The position numbers were made by a program, and so were the translations under genes. Positions 18,141 to 26,170 of a DNA stretch of 64,000 nt are shown here, one piece after another; position 1 is the stretch's first letter; each line of letters begins with the position of its first letter. This stretch comes from an uncultured Dialister sp. (GTDB taxonomy: Bacteria; Bacillota; Negativicutes; Veillonellales; Dialisteraceae), in NCBI GenBank assembly GCA_902462205.1, contig CABQAR010000005.1:41857-105856 (forward strand), given 5' to 3'. The notes below the pieces were generated by a model. The model saw nothing but the letters and a program-made list of their open reading frames with translations, had not been told where the DNA came from and did not search any database.

Positions 18141-19046
18141 ATGGAAGCCAGATTTGTGGTCACTGCCCTTCATGAGGGGCAGCCTCTGCGAAATTTCATA
18201 CGAGGGCATAAGCACTTTTCCTCTGCTTTATGGAAGCGGATCAAATGGAATGGCAGGGTATCCGTCAATGGCGTGGACGTGCACAATGCGAGGATGCTTC
18301 TTCATGAAGGCGATGCGGTCTGTCTGTACTGGGAAGAAAATTCCGATATCGTTCCGGCGGATATTCCTCTGGATATCCTTTATGAAGATGAGTCGCTCCT
18401 TGTGGTTAATAAAGGGCCGGGGATGATCATCCACCCGACGAGCCACGGCGGACATGATACGCTGGTGAATGCGGTGGCCGGATATTTTCTGAAAAAGGGA
18501 GAGGCCTCCGGCATCCATCCGGTGTACCGTCTGGATCGGAATACGACGGGAACGGTCATTGTGGCGAAATCCGCGAAAATCCAATATGCGCTGTCCCTTT
18601 CCCATGACTGTATTTACAGGGAATATCTGGCGCTTGCCGAAGGGGAGATTCCCGGACAGATGGGGATTGTCAATGCTCCCATCGGACGGAAAGAGGGAAG
18701 CATTATCGAATGGCAGGTGAGGAAGGACGGGAAGCCTGCAAGGACGGAGTTCACCGTGCTTGGCCGCGGGCGGGGATATACCGCGTTGAGGCTCCACCTG
18801 CTCACGGGACGGACCCACCAGATCCGTGTCCATTTATCTTACATGGGGAATCCGCTTTTGGGGGACGACCTGTATGGCGGGCCGGCGGAGCTGATACAGA
18901 GGCAGGCGCTCCACGCATGGTCGGTATGTTTCGTCCATCCTGAAACGGGGCGGCTGATGAAATTTACAGCCCCTGTACCGCCGGATATGAAGCATTTATT
19001 GGATGGAATAAATACAGGGATCGATGAAGGCAGGGATGGTTTATGA
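18141..19046 (+). CDS. RluA-family 23S rRNA/tRNA pseudouridine synthase
   Basis: The 301-residue protein has an N-terminal S4-like RNA-binding part (about residues 10-75) and the RluA catalytic motif HPVYRLDRNTTG with the catalytic aspartate at D132. The GRTHQIRVH motif near residue 225 is typical of the RluA/RluC/RluD group. The exact uridine target cannot be read from sequence. A TG-extended -10 (TAAAAT at 18097-18102) lies upstream. The 3' end overlaps the next gene by four bases. Confidence 0.9.
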   Translation: MEARFVVTALHEGQPLRNFIRGHKHFSSALWKRIKWNGRVSVNGVDVHNARMLLHEGDAVCLYWEENSDIVPADIPLDILYEDESLLVVNKGPGMIIHPTSHGGHDTLVNAVAGYFLKKGEASGIHPVYRLDRNTTGTVIVAKSAKIQYALSLSHDCIYREYLALAEGEIPGQMGIVNAPIGRKEGSIIEWQVRKDGKPARTEFTVLGRGRGYTALRLHLLTGRTHQIRVHLSYMGNPLLGDDLYGGPAELIQRQALHAWSVCFVHPETGRLMKFTAPVPPDMKHLLDGINTGIDEGRDGL

Positions 19047-19855
19047 GGATTGTTTCCAAAGGAGAGGTGAAGTACCTCGTTTTTGATCTGTTTGAAAAGG
19101 AGCCGGTGACCGCCGCGGTATCTGCGAGAATCGGCGGTGTCAGCACAGGCAGCTTTCAGACATTCAATATGGGGTTTTCTGTCGGCGACAGGGAAGAGGA
19201 TGTGGCTGAAAACAGGAGACGCTTTTTCGCTGCCATCGGTGTGAAAGCGTCACAACTGGTAAGCTGCAGGCAGGTGCATGGCACGCATATGGAACGGGTT
19301 ACGAAAAAAGACTGCGGCCGGGGTGCTTTGCGTTTTGATACAGCGGTAGAAGATTGCGACGGACTGTACACCAATGAAAAGAACGTGCCACTGACACTGA
19401 ATTTCGCAGACTGCACGCCGCTTCTTTTTTATGATCCGGTGACCCGTTCCGCAGCCGTCGCCCATGGCGGATGGCGGGGCACAGCAGGAAATATTGCAGG
19501 CGTGGCAATCCGTCATCTGCAGGAAGCTTTTGGAGCGAAACCTGCGGATATCCTGGCGGCCATCGGTCCGGCCATCAGTAAGGAATGCTTTGAAGTGGGC
19601 GGGGAAGTCATAGAGGTTTTCGGGAAGCTGTTTTCGGAGTCGGAAATGGAGAGGCTTTCGGAAGAAAAGGAAAACAGGAAATATATATTTGACCTGCCTG
19701 CGGCAAACAGGCTGCTGATGATCAGGGCGGGTGTCCTTCCCGAAAATATAGAGGACTGTCAGATCTGCACGTGGAAGCGGAATGATTTATTTTATTCCTA
19801 CCGCAAGGAAAAGGGAAAAACAGGAAGGCACATGGCGGTGATGATCCTGCGCTGA
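19043..19855 (+). CDS. pgeF: PgeF/YfiH-family protein (LACC1-like, purine nucleoside phosphorylase or peptidoglycan editing)
   Basis: The 270-residue protein has the DUF152/YfiH core: CRQVHGTHM near residue 72, FADCTPLLFYD near 130 and VAHGGWRGTAGNI near 145, which give the Cys and His metal-site residues. Known members act on purine nucleosides or correct wrongly built peptidoglycan precursors; which activity applies here is not visible. It overlaps the end of the RluA-type gene, so both are probably one transcript, and a terminator follows. Confidence 0.85.
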   Translation: MRIVSKGEVKYLVFDLFEKEPVTAAVSARIGGVSTGSFQTFNMGFSVGDREEDVAENRRRFFAAIGVKASQLVSCRQVHGTHMERVTKKDCGRGALRFDTAVEDCDGLYTNEKNVPLTLNFADCTPLLFYDPVTRSAAVAHGGWRGTAGNIAGVAIRHLQEAFGAKPADILAAIGPAISKECFEVGGEVIEVFGKLFSESEMERLSEEKENRKYIFDLPAANRLLMIRAGVLPENIEDCQICTWKRNDLFYSYRKEKGKTGRHMAVMILR

Positions 19856-19869
19856 TATTGTTTGCACAG

Positions 19870-19918
19870 ATAAAAAACTGCGATACTACGGAAAATCCAT
19901 AGTGTCGCAGTTTTTATT
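19870..19918. terminator. Bidirectional intrinsic terminator between convergent genes
   Basis: AAAAACTGCGATACTA pairs with TAGTGTCGCAGTTTTT with one mismatch or wobble. T runs on both strands suit the + gene ending at 19855 and the - gene ending at 19925. Confidence 0.85.
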
Positions 19919-19924
19919 TTGGAA

Positions 19925-20155
19925 TTACAGCGTCCTTTTCCCTAAAACGGGATGGGTGGTCTGCTTCAGGCTTCTTTTTTCGATAACGGAAAGCGCCTCT
20001 TTCATTGACAGATCCTGACGGCCTTCCTGCGTTTCATAAACGAGAATCGGCGTTTCAGCGTCGAGTTCGCTTCCCGGCAGGTAGATATATTCTTTTGTAT
20101 AGGCATCGCCGTAAATAAAACCGGCAAGTAATTTGCTTTCTGCTAATCTGTGCAT
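19925..20155 (-). CDS. Small conserved-looking hypothetical protein
   Basis: The 76-residue protein starts MHRLAESKLLAGF and ends KRTL; no family was recognised. It is hydrophilic, without membrane segments or cysteines, and mixes beta-prone segments with a charged helix. ATG 20155 is chosen for GGAGG four bases upstream. It overlaps the end of the metallophosphoesterase gene by 13 bases, so it is likely cotranscribed and possibly functionally linked. Confidence 0.6.
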   Translation of the reverse strand: MHRLAESKLLAGFIYGDAYTKEYIYLPGSELDAETPILVYETQEGRQDLSMKEALSVIEKRSLKQTTHPVLGKRTL

Positions 20156-20859
20156 GGTTCCTCCGGATCGCATAGGAAAAGGGGCTTGAAATCGAGGTAG
20201 TCTGATGATGTCAGATGGAGACGGATGCCTTCCAGCTCTTCCGGCAGATTGACGAAGTTCGGACTGCCGTGGATGTGTCCATAAATGCAGTCTGTCACGC
20301 CGTGCTCTTTCATGATATGAATCATGCGTGTCGGCTTTTTCTGTTCATCGAAAGGAGGATAGTGGAGGATGGCAAATATCTTCTTACACCCCAGCTTTTC
20401 GGCGGCTTCCAGAGAACGCACGAGCCTCCCTTCTTCGCGAAGGATGATGGCCTTGTCCTCTTCCGTGATTTTCCGGGACGTTTCCGGAATCCATCCCCTT
20501 GTGCCCGCAAGGGCTATATTTCCTGTAGATAAGGCGGAATTGAAGATGAATTCAAAGGCGTTGTCCGTCATGCGTTTCATTTTTGAAACGGTGTTCCACC
20601 AGTAATCATGGTTGCCGCGGACGATGATCTTCCGGCCGGGGAGGGAACCGAGCATTTTCAGATCGGATAAGGCGTCTTCCATGTGGGTCGCCCAGGAAAG
20701 ATCGCCTGCCATGATGACCGTATCGTTCTCGGTGATGGTGTTTTTCCAGGAATCAATGATTTTCTGCCGGTGGCCTTTCCAGTTTTCCCCGAAAATATCC
20801 ATTGGCTTTGTCGGAGGATCTCCGGACAGGTGAAAATCGCTGAAGGCATATAATTTCAT
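20143..20859 (-). CDS. Calcineurin-like metallophosphoesterase
   Basis: The 238-residue protein has all the dinuclear metal motifs of the family: SDFHLSG (D8, H10), MAGDLSW, IVRGNHDYWW and YGHIHGS. It is a cytoplasmic hydrolase of phosphomono- or diesters with unknown substrate. GGAGC lies upstream of the ATG at 20859. It is followed by the small overlapping hypothetical gene. Confidence 0.9.
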   Translation of the reverse strand: MKLYAFSDFHLSGDPPTKPMDIFGENWKGHRQKIIDSWKNTITENDTVIMAGDLSWATHMEDALSDLKMLGSLPGRKIIVRGNHDYWWNTVSKMKRMTDNAFEFIFNSALSTGNIALAGTRGWIPETSRKITEEDKAIILREEGRLVRSLEAAEKLGCKKIFAILHYPPFDEQKKPTRMIHIMKEHGVTDCIYGHIHGSPNFVNLPEELEGIRLHLTSSDYLDFKPLFLCDPEEPCTD

Positions 20860-20894
20860 TCAGTGTAAGTGCTCCTTAAGTTCCATTATTTTAT

Positions 20895-21655
20895 TTAACC
20901 GCCGAAATATTTTTCTGATTTCAGCGTATCCAGGATATGCTGCTGGCTGTCTTCATCCATGACGTGGGTGATCCGGTACCCCATATAAAGAGGGCTTGCC
21001 GTGTAACGGGGAAACAGCTTCACATGGATATTTTTCAGATGGTAGAAAAATAAATTGTAGCTTGTACAGGGGATGGGGAAGTCGTGGAGGATGAAACGGG
21101 CGACGCGCTGTATGGCATCGGCGAATGTATCGGGATGCCCGTCTGATTTCAGCGTCACGTTCAGCTCTCCCATGCCGCAGATCGGATAAGAGGACAGGGA
21201 CGCATAGCAGTTTTCATCCTCATGGAATACGGTTCCCAAAAAGTTCTCATTATCTATATTATCCGTATAATCATAGTTTTCCAGCCCGATGATCTGGGAA
21301 TGAGGATGCCGCTGCGATCCGCCGGAGCCGGGGCCGTAATTCCGGAAGTACAGGACGGATTTGAAGCAGCCGTCTTTTTCCATCTGCGTCCATTTTTCCA
21401 GACCGAAAGAAATGACCTGATGGAGCTTATCCGCCGTGTATTCCGTCAGTTCCGTGTCATGGACGGAGGTTTCCACAATGACCGTGGGATAGGTGTGATC
21501 AAAGACGGGGAATTTATTCATCAGCCAGATCATGTCTTCTTTTTTTCTAATATATGGGTCAATCGTTCAGGATGACAGAAAGGGCATGCCGGCTGTTTTC
21601 CCGAATGAGGCTTCGTTTTTCCGATGGACATGTTGTAAATAATGGGCGTATGCAT
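20895..21655 (-). pseudogene. DUF4931/GalT-like (HIT-fold) protein, interrupted by a -1 frameshift in an A7 tract
   Basis: An ATG at 21655 with GGAAGG upstream opens a frame (MHTPIIYNMSIGKTK..., with a CPFC zinc motif) that ends just after a run of seven A (T7 on the + strand at 21540-21546). The second frame resumes at once as MIWLMNKFPVFDHT and runs to 20895; it contains the HPHSQI motif of galactose-1-phosphate uridylyltransferase-like proteins. Eight A would join the two as LEKKEDMIWLMNK, giving an intact protein of about 253 residues with normal family layout. The break may be a sequencing error, a real mutation or slippage-based expression. Nothing else in the reading frame is damaged. 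I am sure of the frameshift as written, less sure of its meaning. Confidence 0.75.
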
Positions 21656-21768
21656 AAGATTACCTTCCTTCGATTTTCATTATAGCATGGAAAAACGGTG
21701 TGATGAGTATGGAAGAAGTAGGGAAAACGTAAGGAAGATGAAAATATTTCTAATGGAATATTTTTTAC

Positions 21769-21793
21769 CACTTTACTTGACAAAAGTAAAGTG
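21769..21793. promoter_or_regulatory. Operator-like perfect dyad over the -35 box of the ABC transporter promoter
   Basis: CACTTTACTT (21769-21778) and AAGTAAAGTG (21784-21793) are perfect inverted repeats separated by five bases. They enclose the TTGACA -35 box. A second, shorter dyad, CTTTAT-4-ATAAAG (21821-21836), lies in the leader and shares the core. This suggests a dimeric repressor; its identity is unknown. Confidence 0.65.
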
Positions 21794-21805
21794 ATGATAT
21801 ATTAT
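21777..21805 (+). promoter_or_regulatory. Sigma-70 promoter of the amino-acid ABC transporter
   Basis: TTGACA (21777-21782), a 17-base spacer and TATTAT (21800-21805). The -35 box lies inside a perfect inverted repeat, so repression by steric block is likely. Confidence 0.7.
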
Positions 21806-21856
21806 ACTGTCATAACATTACTTTATCAGAATAAAGAAATAAAGGAGAGGGACACA

Positions 21857-22678
21857 ATGAATTGGAAGAAAATGGCAATTGTCGGAGCGTTAGCATTTGG
21901 TGCAGCCGGTCTGATCGCAGGCTGCGGCGGAGATAAAAAGGCAGGGGATGCGAAACCGGCAGCCAATGCAGGAGCTGCTGCAAAGCCGGCGAAAATCGTG
22001 GCAGGCATGGATGATACCTTTGCACCGATGGGATTCCGTGATGACAAAGGAGAAATCGTAGGCTTCGACATCGACATGGCGAAGGCGGTATCTAAAGAAA
22101 TCGGCGTGCCGATCGAATTCAAGCCGATTGACTGGGCAAGCAAGGAAACGGAGTTGGAGTCCGGACGTATCGACTGCATCTGGAACGGATTCACAATGAC
22201 TCCGGAAAGACAGAAGGTCCTTGCTTTTACGAAGCCGTACATGGATAATGAACAGGTCTATGTCGTATTGAATGAAAATGCCGCACAGAAAGCGGAAGAC
22301 CTGAACGGGAAGAAGCTGTCCATCCAGGAATCAAGCACAGCGCAGACGGTACTCGACAGAGATGAAAAACTCAAGAAATCTTTTTCCGAGATCAAGGCAT
22401 ATCCTGATCTGACAGCCTGCTTCATGGATCTCGAATCCGGCCGTGCTGATGCCGTTCTGGCTGACAGCTGCCTCATCGAATACTATATGACGAAGAAGCC
22501 GAACAAGTTCCGCGAACTGCCGGGCATTGTTTCCAAGGACACTTTCTCCATCGGTATCAAGAAAGACAATCAGGCTCTGGTCAACCTCCTGAATGAAGGA
22601 ATCGTCAAGGTCGTTAAGAGCGGAGAAGCCGCCAAGATTTCCCAGAAGTGGTTTGGAAAAGATGTTGTTCTGAAATAA
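21857..22678 (+). CDS. Polar amino-acid ABC transporter substrate-binding lipoprotein
   Basis: The 273-residue protein has a lipoprotein signal peptide with lipobox LIAGC (Cys near residue 22), an Ala/Lys-rich linker, and the family 3 solute-binding fold: GMDDTFAPMGFRDD..GEIVGFDIDMAKAVSKEIG, WNGFTMTPER, and the late KDNQALVNLLNEGI segment (in parts). The likely ligand is a polar or basic amino acid or cystine; sequence alone does not decide. AAAGGAGAGG precedes ATG 21857. A hairpin terminator separates it from the permease gene, which would make this subunit more abundant. Confidence 0.93.
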   Translation: MNWKKMAIVGALAFGAAGLIAGCGGDKKAGDAKPAANAGAAAKPAKIVAGMDDTFAPMGFRDDKGEIVGFDIDMAKAVSKEIGVPIEFKPIDWASKETELESGRIDCIWNGFTMTPERQKVLAFTKPYMDNEQVYVVLNENAAQKAEDLNGKKLSIQESSTAQTVLDRDEKLKKSFSEIKAYPDLTACFMDLESGRADAVLADSCLIEYYMTKKPNKFRELPGIVSKDTFSIGIKKDNQALVNLLNEGIVKVVKSGEAAKISQKWFGKDVVLK

Positions 22679-22698
22679 TAAAATAAGTAAGAAAACAA

Positions 22699-22737
22699 GG
22701 GGAACAGGCAGGCGTCATGTCAGCCTGTTTCTTTTTG
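22699..22737 (+). terminator. Hairpin terminator between binding protein and permease genes
   Basis: GAACAGGC pairs with GCCTGTTT and is followed by CTTTTT. A TATAAT at 22792-22797 may start a separate permease/ATPase transcript, although its -35 box is poor. Confidence 0.7.
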
Positions 22738-22844
22738 CCAGAGTGCAAGGTTACTCTTTCTGCGCATATTCCTTATTTGCATGTTTTGGAGTATAATGTA
22801 TATCGGTTTAATATTGCACTGTGATGAAGTTTTGAGGGGTTTTT

Positions 22845-23492
22845 ATGGACTATATTCTTCGTATCCTGCCGAATATGTTTACCGGGCTTGGCATATCGGC
22901 AAAAATATTTTTAATTACCATCGTGCTCTCGCTTCCCATCGGGATGCTGCTTGCCATGGTCCGTATTTCCAGGGTCAGCCTTTTCCGCCAGCTGGCAGGC
23001 GCCTATATTTATCTCATGCGCGGCACACCGCTGATGCTGCAGATCATGTTCATCTATTATGGGCTCCCGCTCATGCTGAATATACAGATCAGTGATTTTC
23101 CGGCGGCGATCCTTGCTTTCGTGGCGAACTATGCGGCTTATTTTGCGGAAATATTCCGTGGCGGCATCCAGTCTATCAGCAAGGGCCAGTATGAAGGTGC
23201 CAAGGTGCTTGGCTTCACGTATAAACAGACCATGTGGCATATCATCCTGCCGCAGGTGGTAAAGCGCGTCATTCCGCCGCTGGGAAATGAAACCATCACG
23301 CTCTTGAAAGATACGTCCCTTGTGTACATCCTTGCCATGAATGATCTGATGCGCGTAACCCGTGCCTTCGTCCAGAGGGATTTCGATACGACGCCGTTCC
23401 TTGTGGCTGCCGTATTCTATCTTGTCTGCACGGCGGTTCTGACGAAGATTCTGACGTATATTGAAAAACGCTATGCTGTTTATGAGGAGTAA
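22845..23492 (+). CDS. Polar amino-acid ABC transporter permease
   Basis: The 215-residue membrane protein has about five hydrophobic segments and the HisM/GlnP-type signature: YLMRGTPLMLQIMFIYYGLP near residue 55 and the EAA-loop FRGGIQSISKGQYEGAKVLG near 105-125, which contacts the ATPase. GAGGGG lies upstream of the ATG. The ATPase gene follows six bases after its stop. Confidence 0.93.
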   Translation: MDYILRILPNMFTGLGISAKIFLITIVLSLPIGMLLAMVRISRVSLFRQLAGAYIYLMRGTPLMLQIMFIYYGLPLMLNIQISDFPAAILAFVANYAAYFAEIFRGGIQSISKGQYEGAKVLGFTYKQTMWHIILPQVVKRVIPPLGNETITLLKDTSLVYILAMNDLMRVTRAFVQRDFDTTPFLVAAVFYLVCTAVLTKILTYIEKRYAVYEE

Positions 23493-23498
23493 CGGGAT

Positions 23499-24257
23499 AT
23501 GAGCTTTATAGAAATGAAAAATATCCGAAAGGATTTCGGAAAGAATACCATCCTCCACGGGGTCAATATGAACCTTGAAAAAGGGGAGGTCATTTCCATT
23601 ATCGGGCCTTCCGGCGCGGGGAAAAGCACGCTTCTCCGCTGCCTGAACCATCTGGAAATCATACAGGGCGGTTCCATTTGCGTCGAAGGAGAATATCTCG
23701 CGCAGGAAATAGACGGGAAAGTCGTTTATGCTGATGAGGCCAAGACGAGGCAGATCCTGCTCCGCATGGGAATGGTGTTCCAGTCCTTCAATCTGTTTCC
23801 CCATATGACGGTTTTGGATAATATCCTGGCAGCTCCGATCCATGTGAAAGGGCTGAAACGGGATGAAATACTTCCGAAGGCAGAAGCGCTGCTTGATAAA
23901 GTGGGGCTTTTAAATAAAAAGGACATGTATCCCGGCAGCCTGTCCGGCGGACAGAAGCAGCGTGTCGCCATAGCAAGGGCGCTGGCCATGAATCCGGACA
24001 TCATGCTTTTTGACGAACCGACATCCGCCCTTGACCCAGAACTGACCGGCGAAGTTCTGAAGACGATCCAGCAGTTGGCCGATGAGGATATGACGATGGC
24101 GATTGTCACGCATGAAATGGCCTTTGCCAAATCTGTTTCGGACAAGGTACTTTTCATGGTAGACGGAAGGGTAGAAGAAGAAGGAACGAGCGAACAGATT
24201 TTTGAAAATCCGGCAAGTGAAAGAACGAAATCATTTTTGCAGTCGATTTTAAGGTGA
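23499..24257 (+). CDS. Polar amino-acid ABC transporter ATP-binding protein
   Basis: The 252-residue ABC ATPase has Walker A GPSGAGKST (near 32-40), signature LSGGQKQRVAIARA (near 147) and Walker B IMLFDEPTSALDPE. It matches the GlnQ/HisP subfamily and completes the binding protein-permease-ATPase set. The gene order and tight spacing show one transporter operon. Confidence 0.94.
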   Translation: MSFIEMKNIRKDFGKNTILHGVNMNLEKGEVISIIGPSGAGKSTLLRCLNHLEIIQGGSICVEGEYLAQEIDGKVVYADEAKTRQILLRMGMVFQSFNLFPHMTVLDNILAAPIHVKGLKRDEILPKAEALLDKVGLLNKKDMYPGSLSGGQKQRVAIARALAMNPDIMLFDEPTSALDPELTGEVLKTIQQLADEDMTMAIVTHEMAFAKSVSDKVLFMVDGRVEEEGTSEQIFENPASERTKSFLQSILR

Positions 24258-24278
24258 TTTAGGAGAAGGAGAAAATTT

Positions 24279-24653
24279 ATGTTATCTGAAAAATTTTACG
24301 ATGTGCTGAAGTACGAAGGTGTTGTATCCATTACGTCCTGGTCAGAAGGGGAACCCCATGTGACGAACACATGGAATTCCTACCTTGTGGTGACTGACGA
24401 GGAAAAGCTGCTGGCACCGGCGGCGGGCATGAGGAGTCTGGAAGAAGACATCAAGATCAATCAGAAAGTTATCGTGACCTTGGGCGCCCGTGAAGTGGAA
24501 GGCTTCAACGGGTATCAGGGAACGGGCTTCAAAGTGGAAGGAACCGCCCGCCTGATTGCGGAAGGGAAACAGTTTGACATGATGAAGGAGAAATATCCGT
24601 TCCTCAGAGAGGTACTGGAAATTACTCCCGTATCTTCCAAACAGTTACTATAA
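24279..24653 (+). CDS. FMN-binding split-barrel protein (Desulfovibrio FMN-bp type)
   Basis: The 124-residue protein follows the small FMN-binding protein family closely: FYDVLKYEGVVSI, PHVTNTWNSYL, the GMRS loop and the GYQGTGFKVEG stretch, ending PVSSKQLL. It belongs to the pyridoxamine-5'-phosphate oxidase-like split barrels and should bind one FMN as a dimer. Its redox partner is unknown. It lies 21 bases after the ABC ATPase gene and may share its transcript; a terminator follows. Confidence 0.82.
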   Translation: MLSEKFYDVLKYEGVVSITSWSEGEPHVTNTWNSYLVVTDEEKLLAPAAGMRSLEEDIKINQKVIVTLGAREVEGFNGYQGTGFKVEGTARLIAEGKQFDMMKEKYPFLREVLEITPVSSKQLL

Positions 24654-24660
24654 AAGAAAA

Positions 24661-24693
24661 TGAAAAGCAGCCGTTATCATGCGGCTGCTTTTA
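24661..24693. terminator. Bidirectional intrinsic terminator
   Basis: AAAAGCAGCCG pairs with CGGCTGCTTTT (24663-24692). It serves the + gene ending at 24653 and the - gene ending at 24725. Confidence 0.85.
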
Positions 24694-24724
24694 TCATGCG
24701 TGTTTTACGGGAGAAAACGATGTT

Positions 24725-25297
24725 CTATAGTGCGTCCAGTTCATTGCGGATCGTCTGCAATGTGGTACGCGGATCATTGATTGTTTTTTGAAGTGTCTCC
24801 AGCCGGCCCCAAGTATCCCTCTGCTTTTGAGTCAGATTGCTTTTTCCGGTCATGGAAGTAATGTCTATACGGTAACAGGCCATATATTTTATCGTGGGAT
24901 AGACAGATTCGGGAATCGGCCCCATATGGTATCTGTCCATTAAAAGCTGGATGCTCTCCAGACGGTCCTTGAAATCTTCCAGAAAAACAACATGCGCGTC
25001 ACCCATGACGCTCTCAAAAGCATTTGTCCACATTTGCGGAGTATTTCCTAATCCGATACGGAAGGAATGGGAAAGCGTTACCGTGATGTCAGGATTTTTG
25101 CGGAGAATATCCATTTTACGGCCTTCAGGAGCAGAATGGGCATATAGGGAAAGATGTCCGTCATGGACCTTGTATCCGAAGTCGATGGGGACGACATACG
25201 CTTTTCCTTGATCCACCATGCCTATCATGGCCTGCGTACAGCGTGATACGATGCGGACCTGTTCCTCGAAATTTAGTATTTCTCTATCTTTTCGTCT
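24725..25297 (-). CDS. Pyridoxamine 5'-phosphate oxidase-like flavoprotein (NimA-related)
   Basis: The protein of about 190 residues has the NimA/split-barrel N-terminus: MRRKDREI, then an MVDQGKAYVVPIDFGYK stretch and a beta-rich YAHSAPEGRK segment, as in nitroimidazole-resistance-type proteins. FMN binding is expected; a true substrate is not known. Two adjacent ATGs at 25300 and 25297 are possible; GAAGGA upstream fits the second better. The start overlaps the end of the DUF1638 gene, so the two are translated together. Confidence 0.78.
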   Translation of the reverse strand, partial: RRKDREILNFEEQVRIVSRCTQAMIGMVDQGKAYVVPIDFGYKVHDGHLSLYAHSAPEGRKMDILRKNPDITVTLSHSFRIGLGNTPQMWTNAFESVMGDAHVVFLEDFKDRLESIQLLMDRYHMGPIPESVYPTIKYMACYRIDITSMTGKSNLTQKQRDTWGRLETLQKTINDPRTTLQTIRNELDAL

Positions 25298-25988
25298 CAT
25301 CATCGAATCCTTCCAGCTCCTGTGCTGAATCGGAGATGGGAAAAACAAAGTTCTCCGGCACCTGCCCGCCTTTCGGAACGATAAGGAAGTCCTCGTCGAA
25401 ATGATTGGCGGCCATCTTCTTCAGAATCCCGTAGCTGCCGGGAATTTCTTCCACGGTTCCGTTTAAAATCTTCACCATGCGGTCTACATAGGCTCTGACC
25501 GGAGCCATATCATAACAGCCGGTATTGATGATATAGAACTGGTTGATGGATCCGTACAGTTTCCTTATGAATGAAACCGCGCCCTCTTTTCCTTTTTCCG
25601 CCTCCAGTCTGTCCAGATCAAGGGAAGAGTTTTTCATGAATTCCAGCCAGCTGTCTGTGAAAAATACGCCCTTGTAATTGCGTTTGAGCGTTTTTAATGA
25701 TTGGTCGGACAGCAGAATGTCCAAACAATCCCGTGTCCTCGGAATAATAAGTTCGGCAGTGGATGCCTTGAGCCCTATCGTGCCGCCGCCGCAGCCGGAG
25801 GTGCAGATGATGATGTGGTCGATATTGTACAGGCGGTCTATTTTGTCCTGTACGTATGTATGGAGATACTGCGGGTCAGAATGAAGCTCTCTTGGCATAA
25901 ACATGACAGGGGTGTGGCAGCCGTATTCCCGCATGGCGGCAAGCAGTTCTTTTTTCAGCGTGGGGCAGGATAGAATAATGCTGTTCAT
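25284..25988 (-). CDS. DUF1638-family protein
   Basis: The 234-residue cytoplasmic protein has the DUF1638 features: a cysteine in a CTSGCGGGTIGL loop near residues 63-74, and IPRTRDCLDILLSD near 82-95. In other organisms these proteins occur near corrinoid or methyl-transfer genes; their role is not established. Here it heads a two-gene - strand unit with the NimA-like flavoprotein. AAAGGAGG lies before the ATG. Confidence 0.75.
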   Translation of the reverse strand: MNSIILSCPTLKKELLAAMREYGCHTPVMFMPRELHSDPQYLHTYVQDKIDRLYNIDHIIICTSGCGGGTIGLKASTAELIIPRTRDCLDILLSDQSLKTLKRNYKGVFFTDSWLEFMKNSSLDLDRLEAEKGKEGAVSFIRKLYGSINQFYIINTGCYDMAPVRAYVDRMVKILNGTVEEIPGSYGILKKMAANHFDEDFLIVPKGGQVPENFVFPISDSAQELEGFDDETKR

Positions 25989-26122
25989 GAAATCCTCCTT
26001 TTATGGTTCATAATTATTTCTATTGTAATTTTAAAGAAGGGGAAATACAAGGCGGCAGAGGATTCGTCATGGCGGAATATAAGGAGAGGATGCTTTGTTT
26101 TGATTCTGTAAATTTGACAAAT

Positions 26123-26157
26123 AAAAAAATCCGGAACCAAAAGGAACCGGATTTTTG
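26123..26157. terminator. Intrinsic terminator of rpsD
   Basis: AAAAATCCGG pairs with CCGGATTTTT around a 12-base loop, just past the rpsD stop on the - strand; T runs exist on both strands. Confidence 0.85.
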
Positions 26158-26170
26158 AAAATCAAATGGA

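Noticed and set aside
26002..26160. Short + strand frame between the DUF1638 gene and rpsD
   Set aside because: It runs through the rpsD terminator and has no ribosome binding site.
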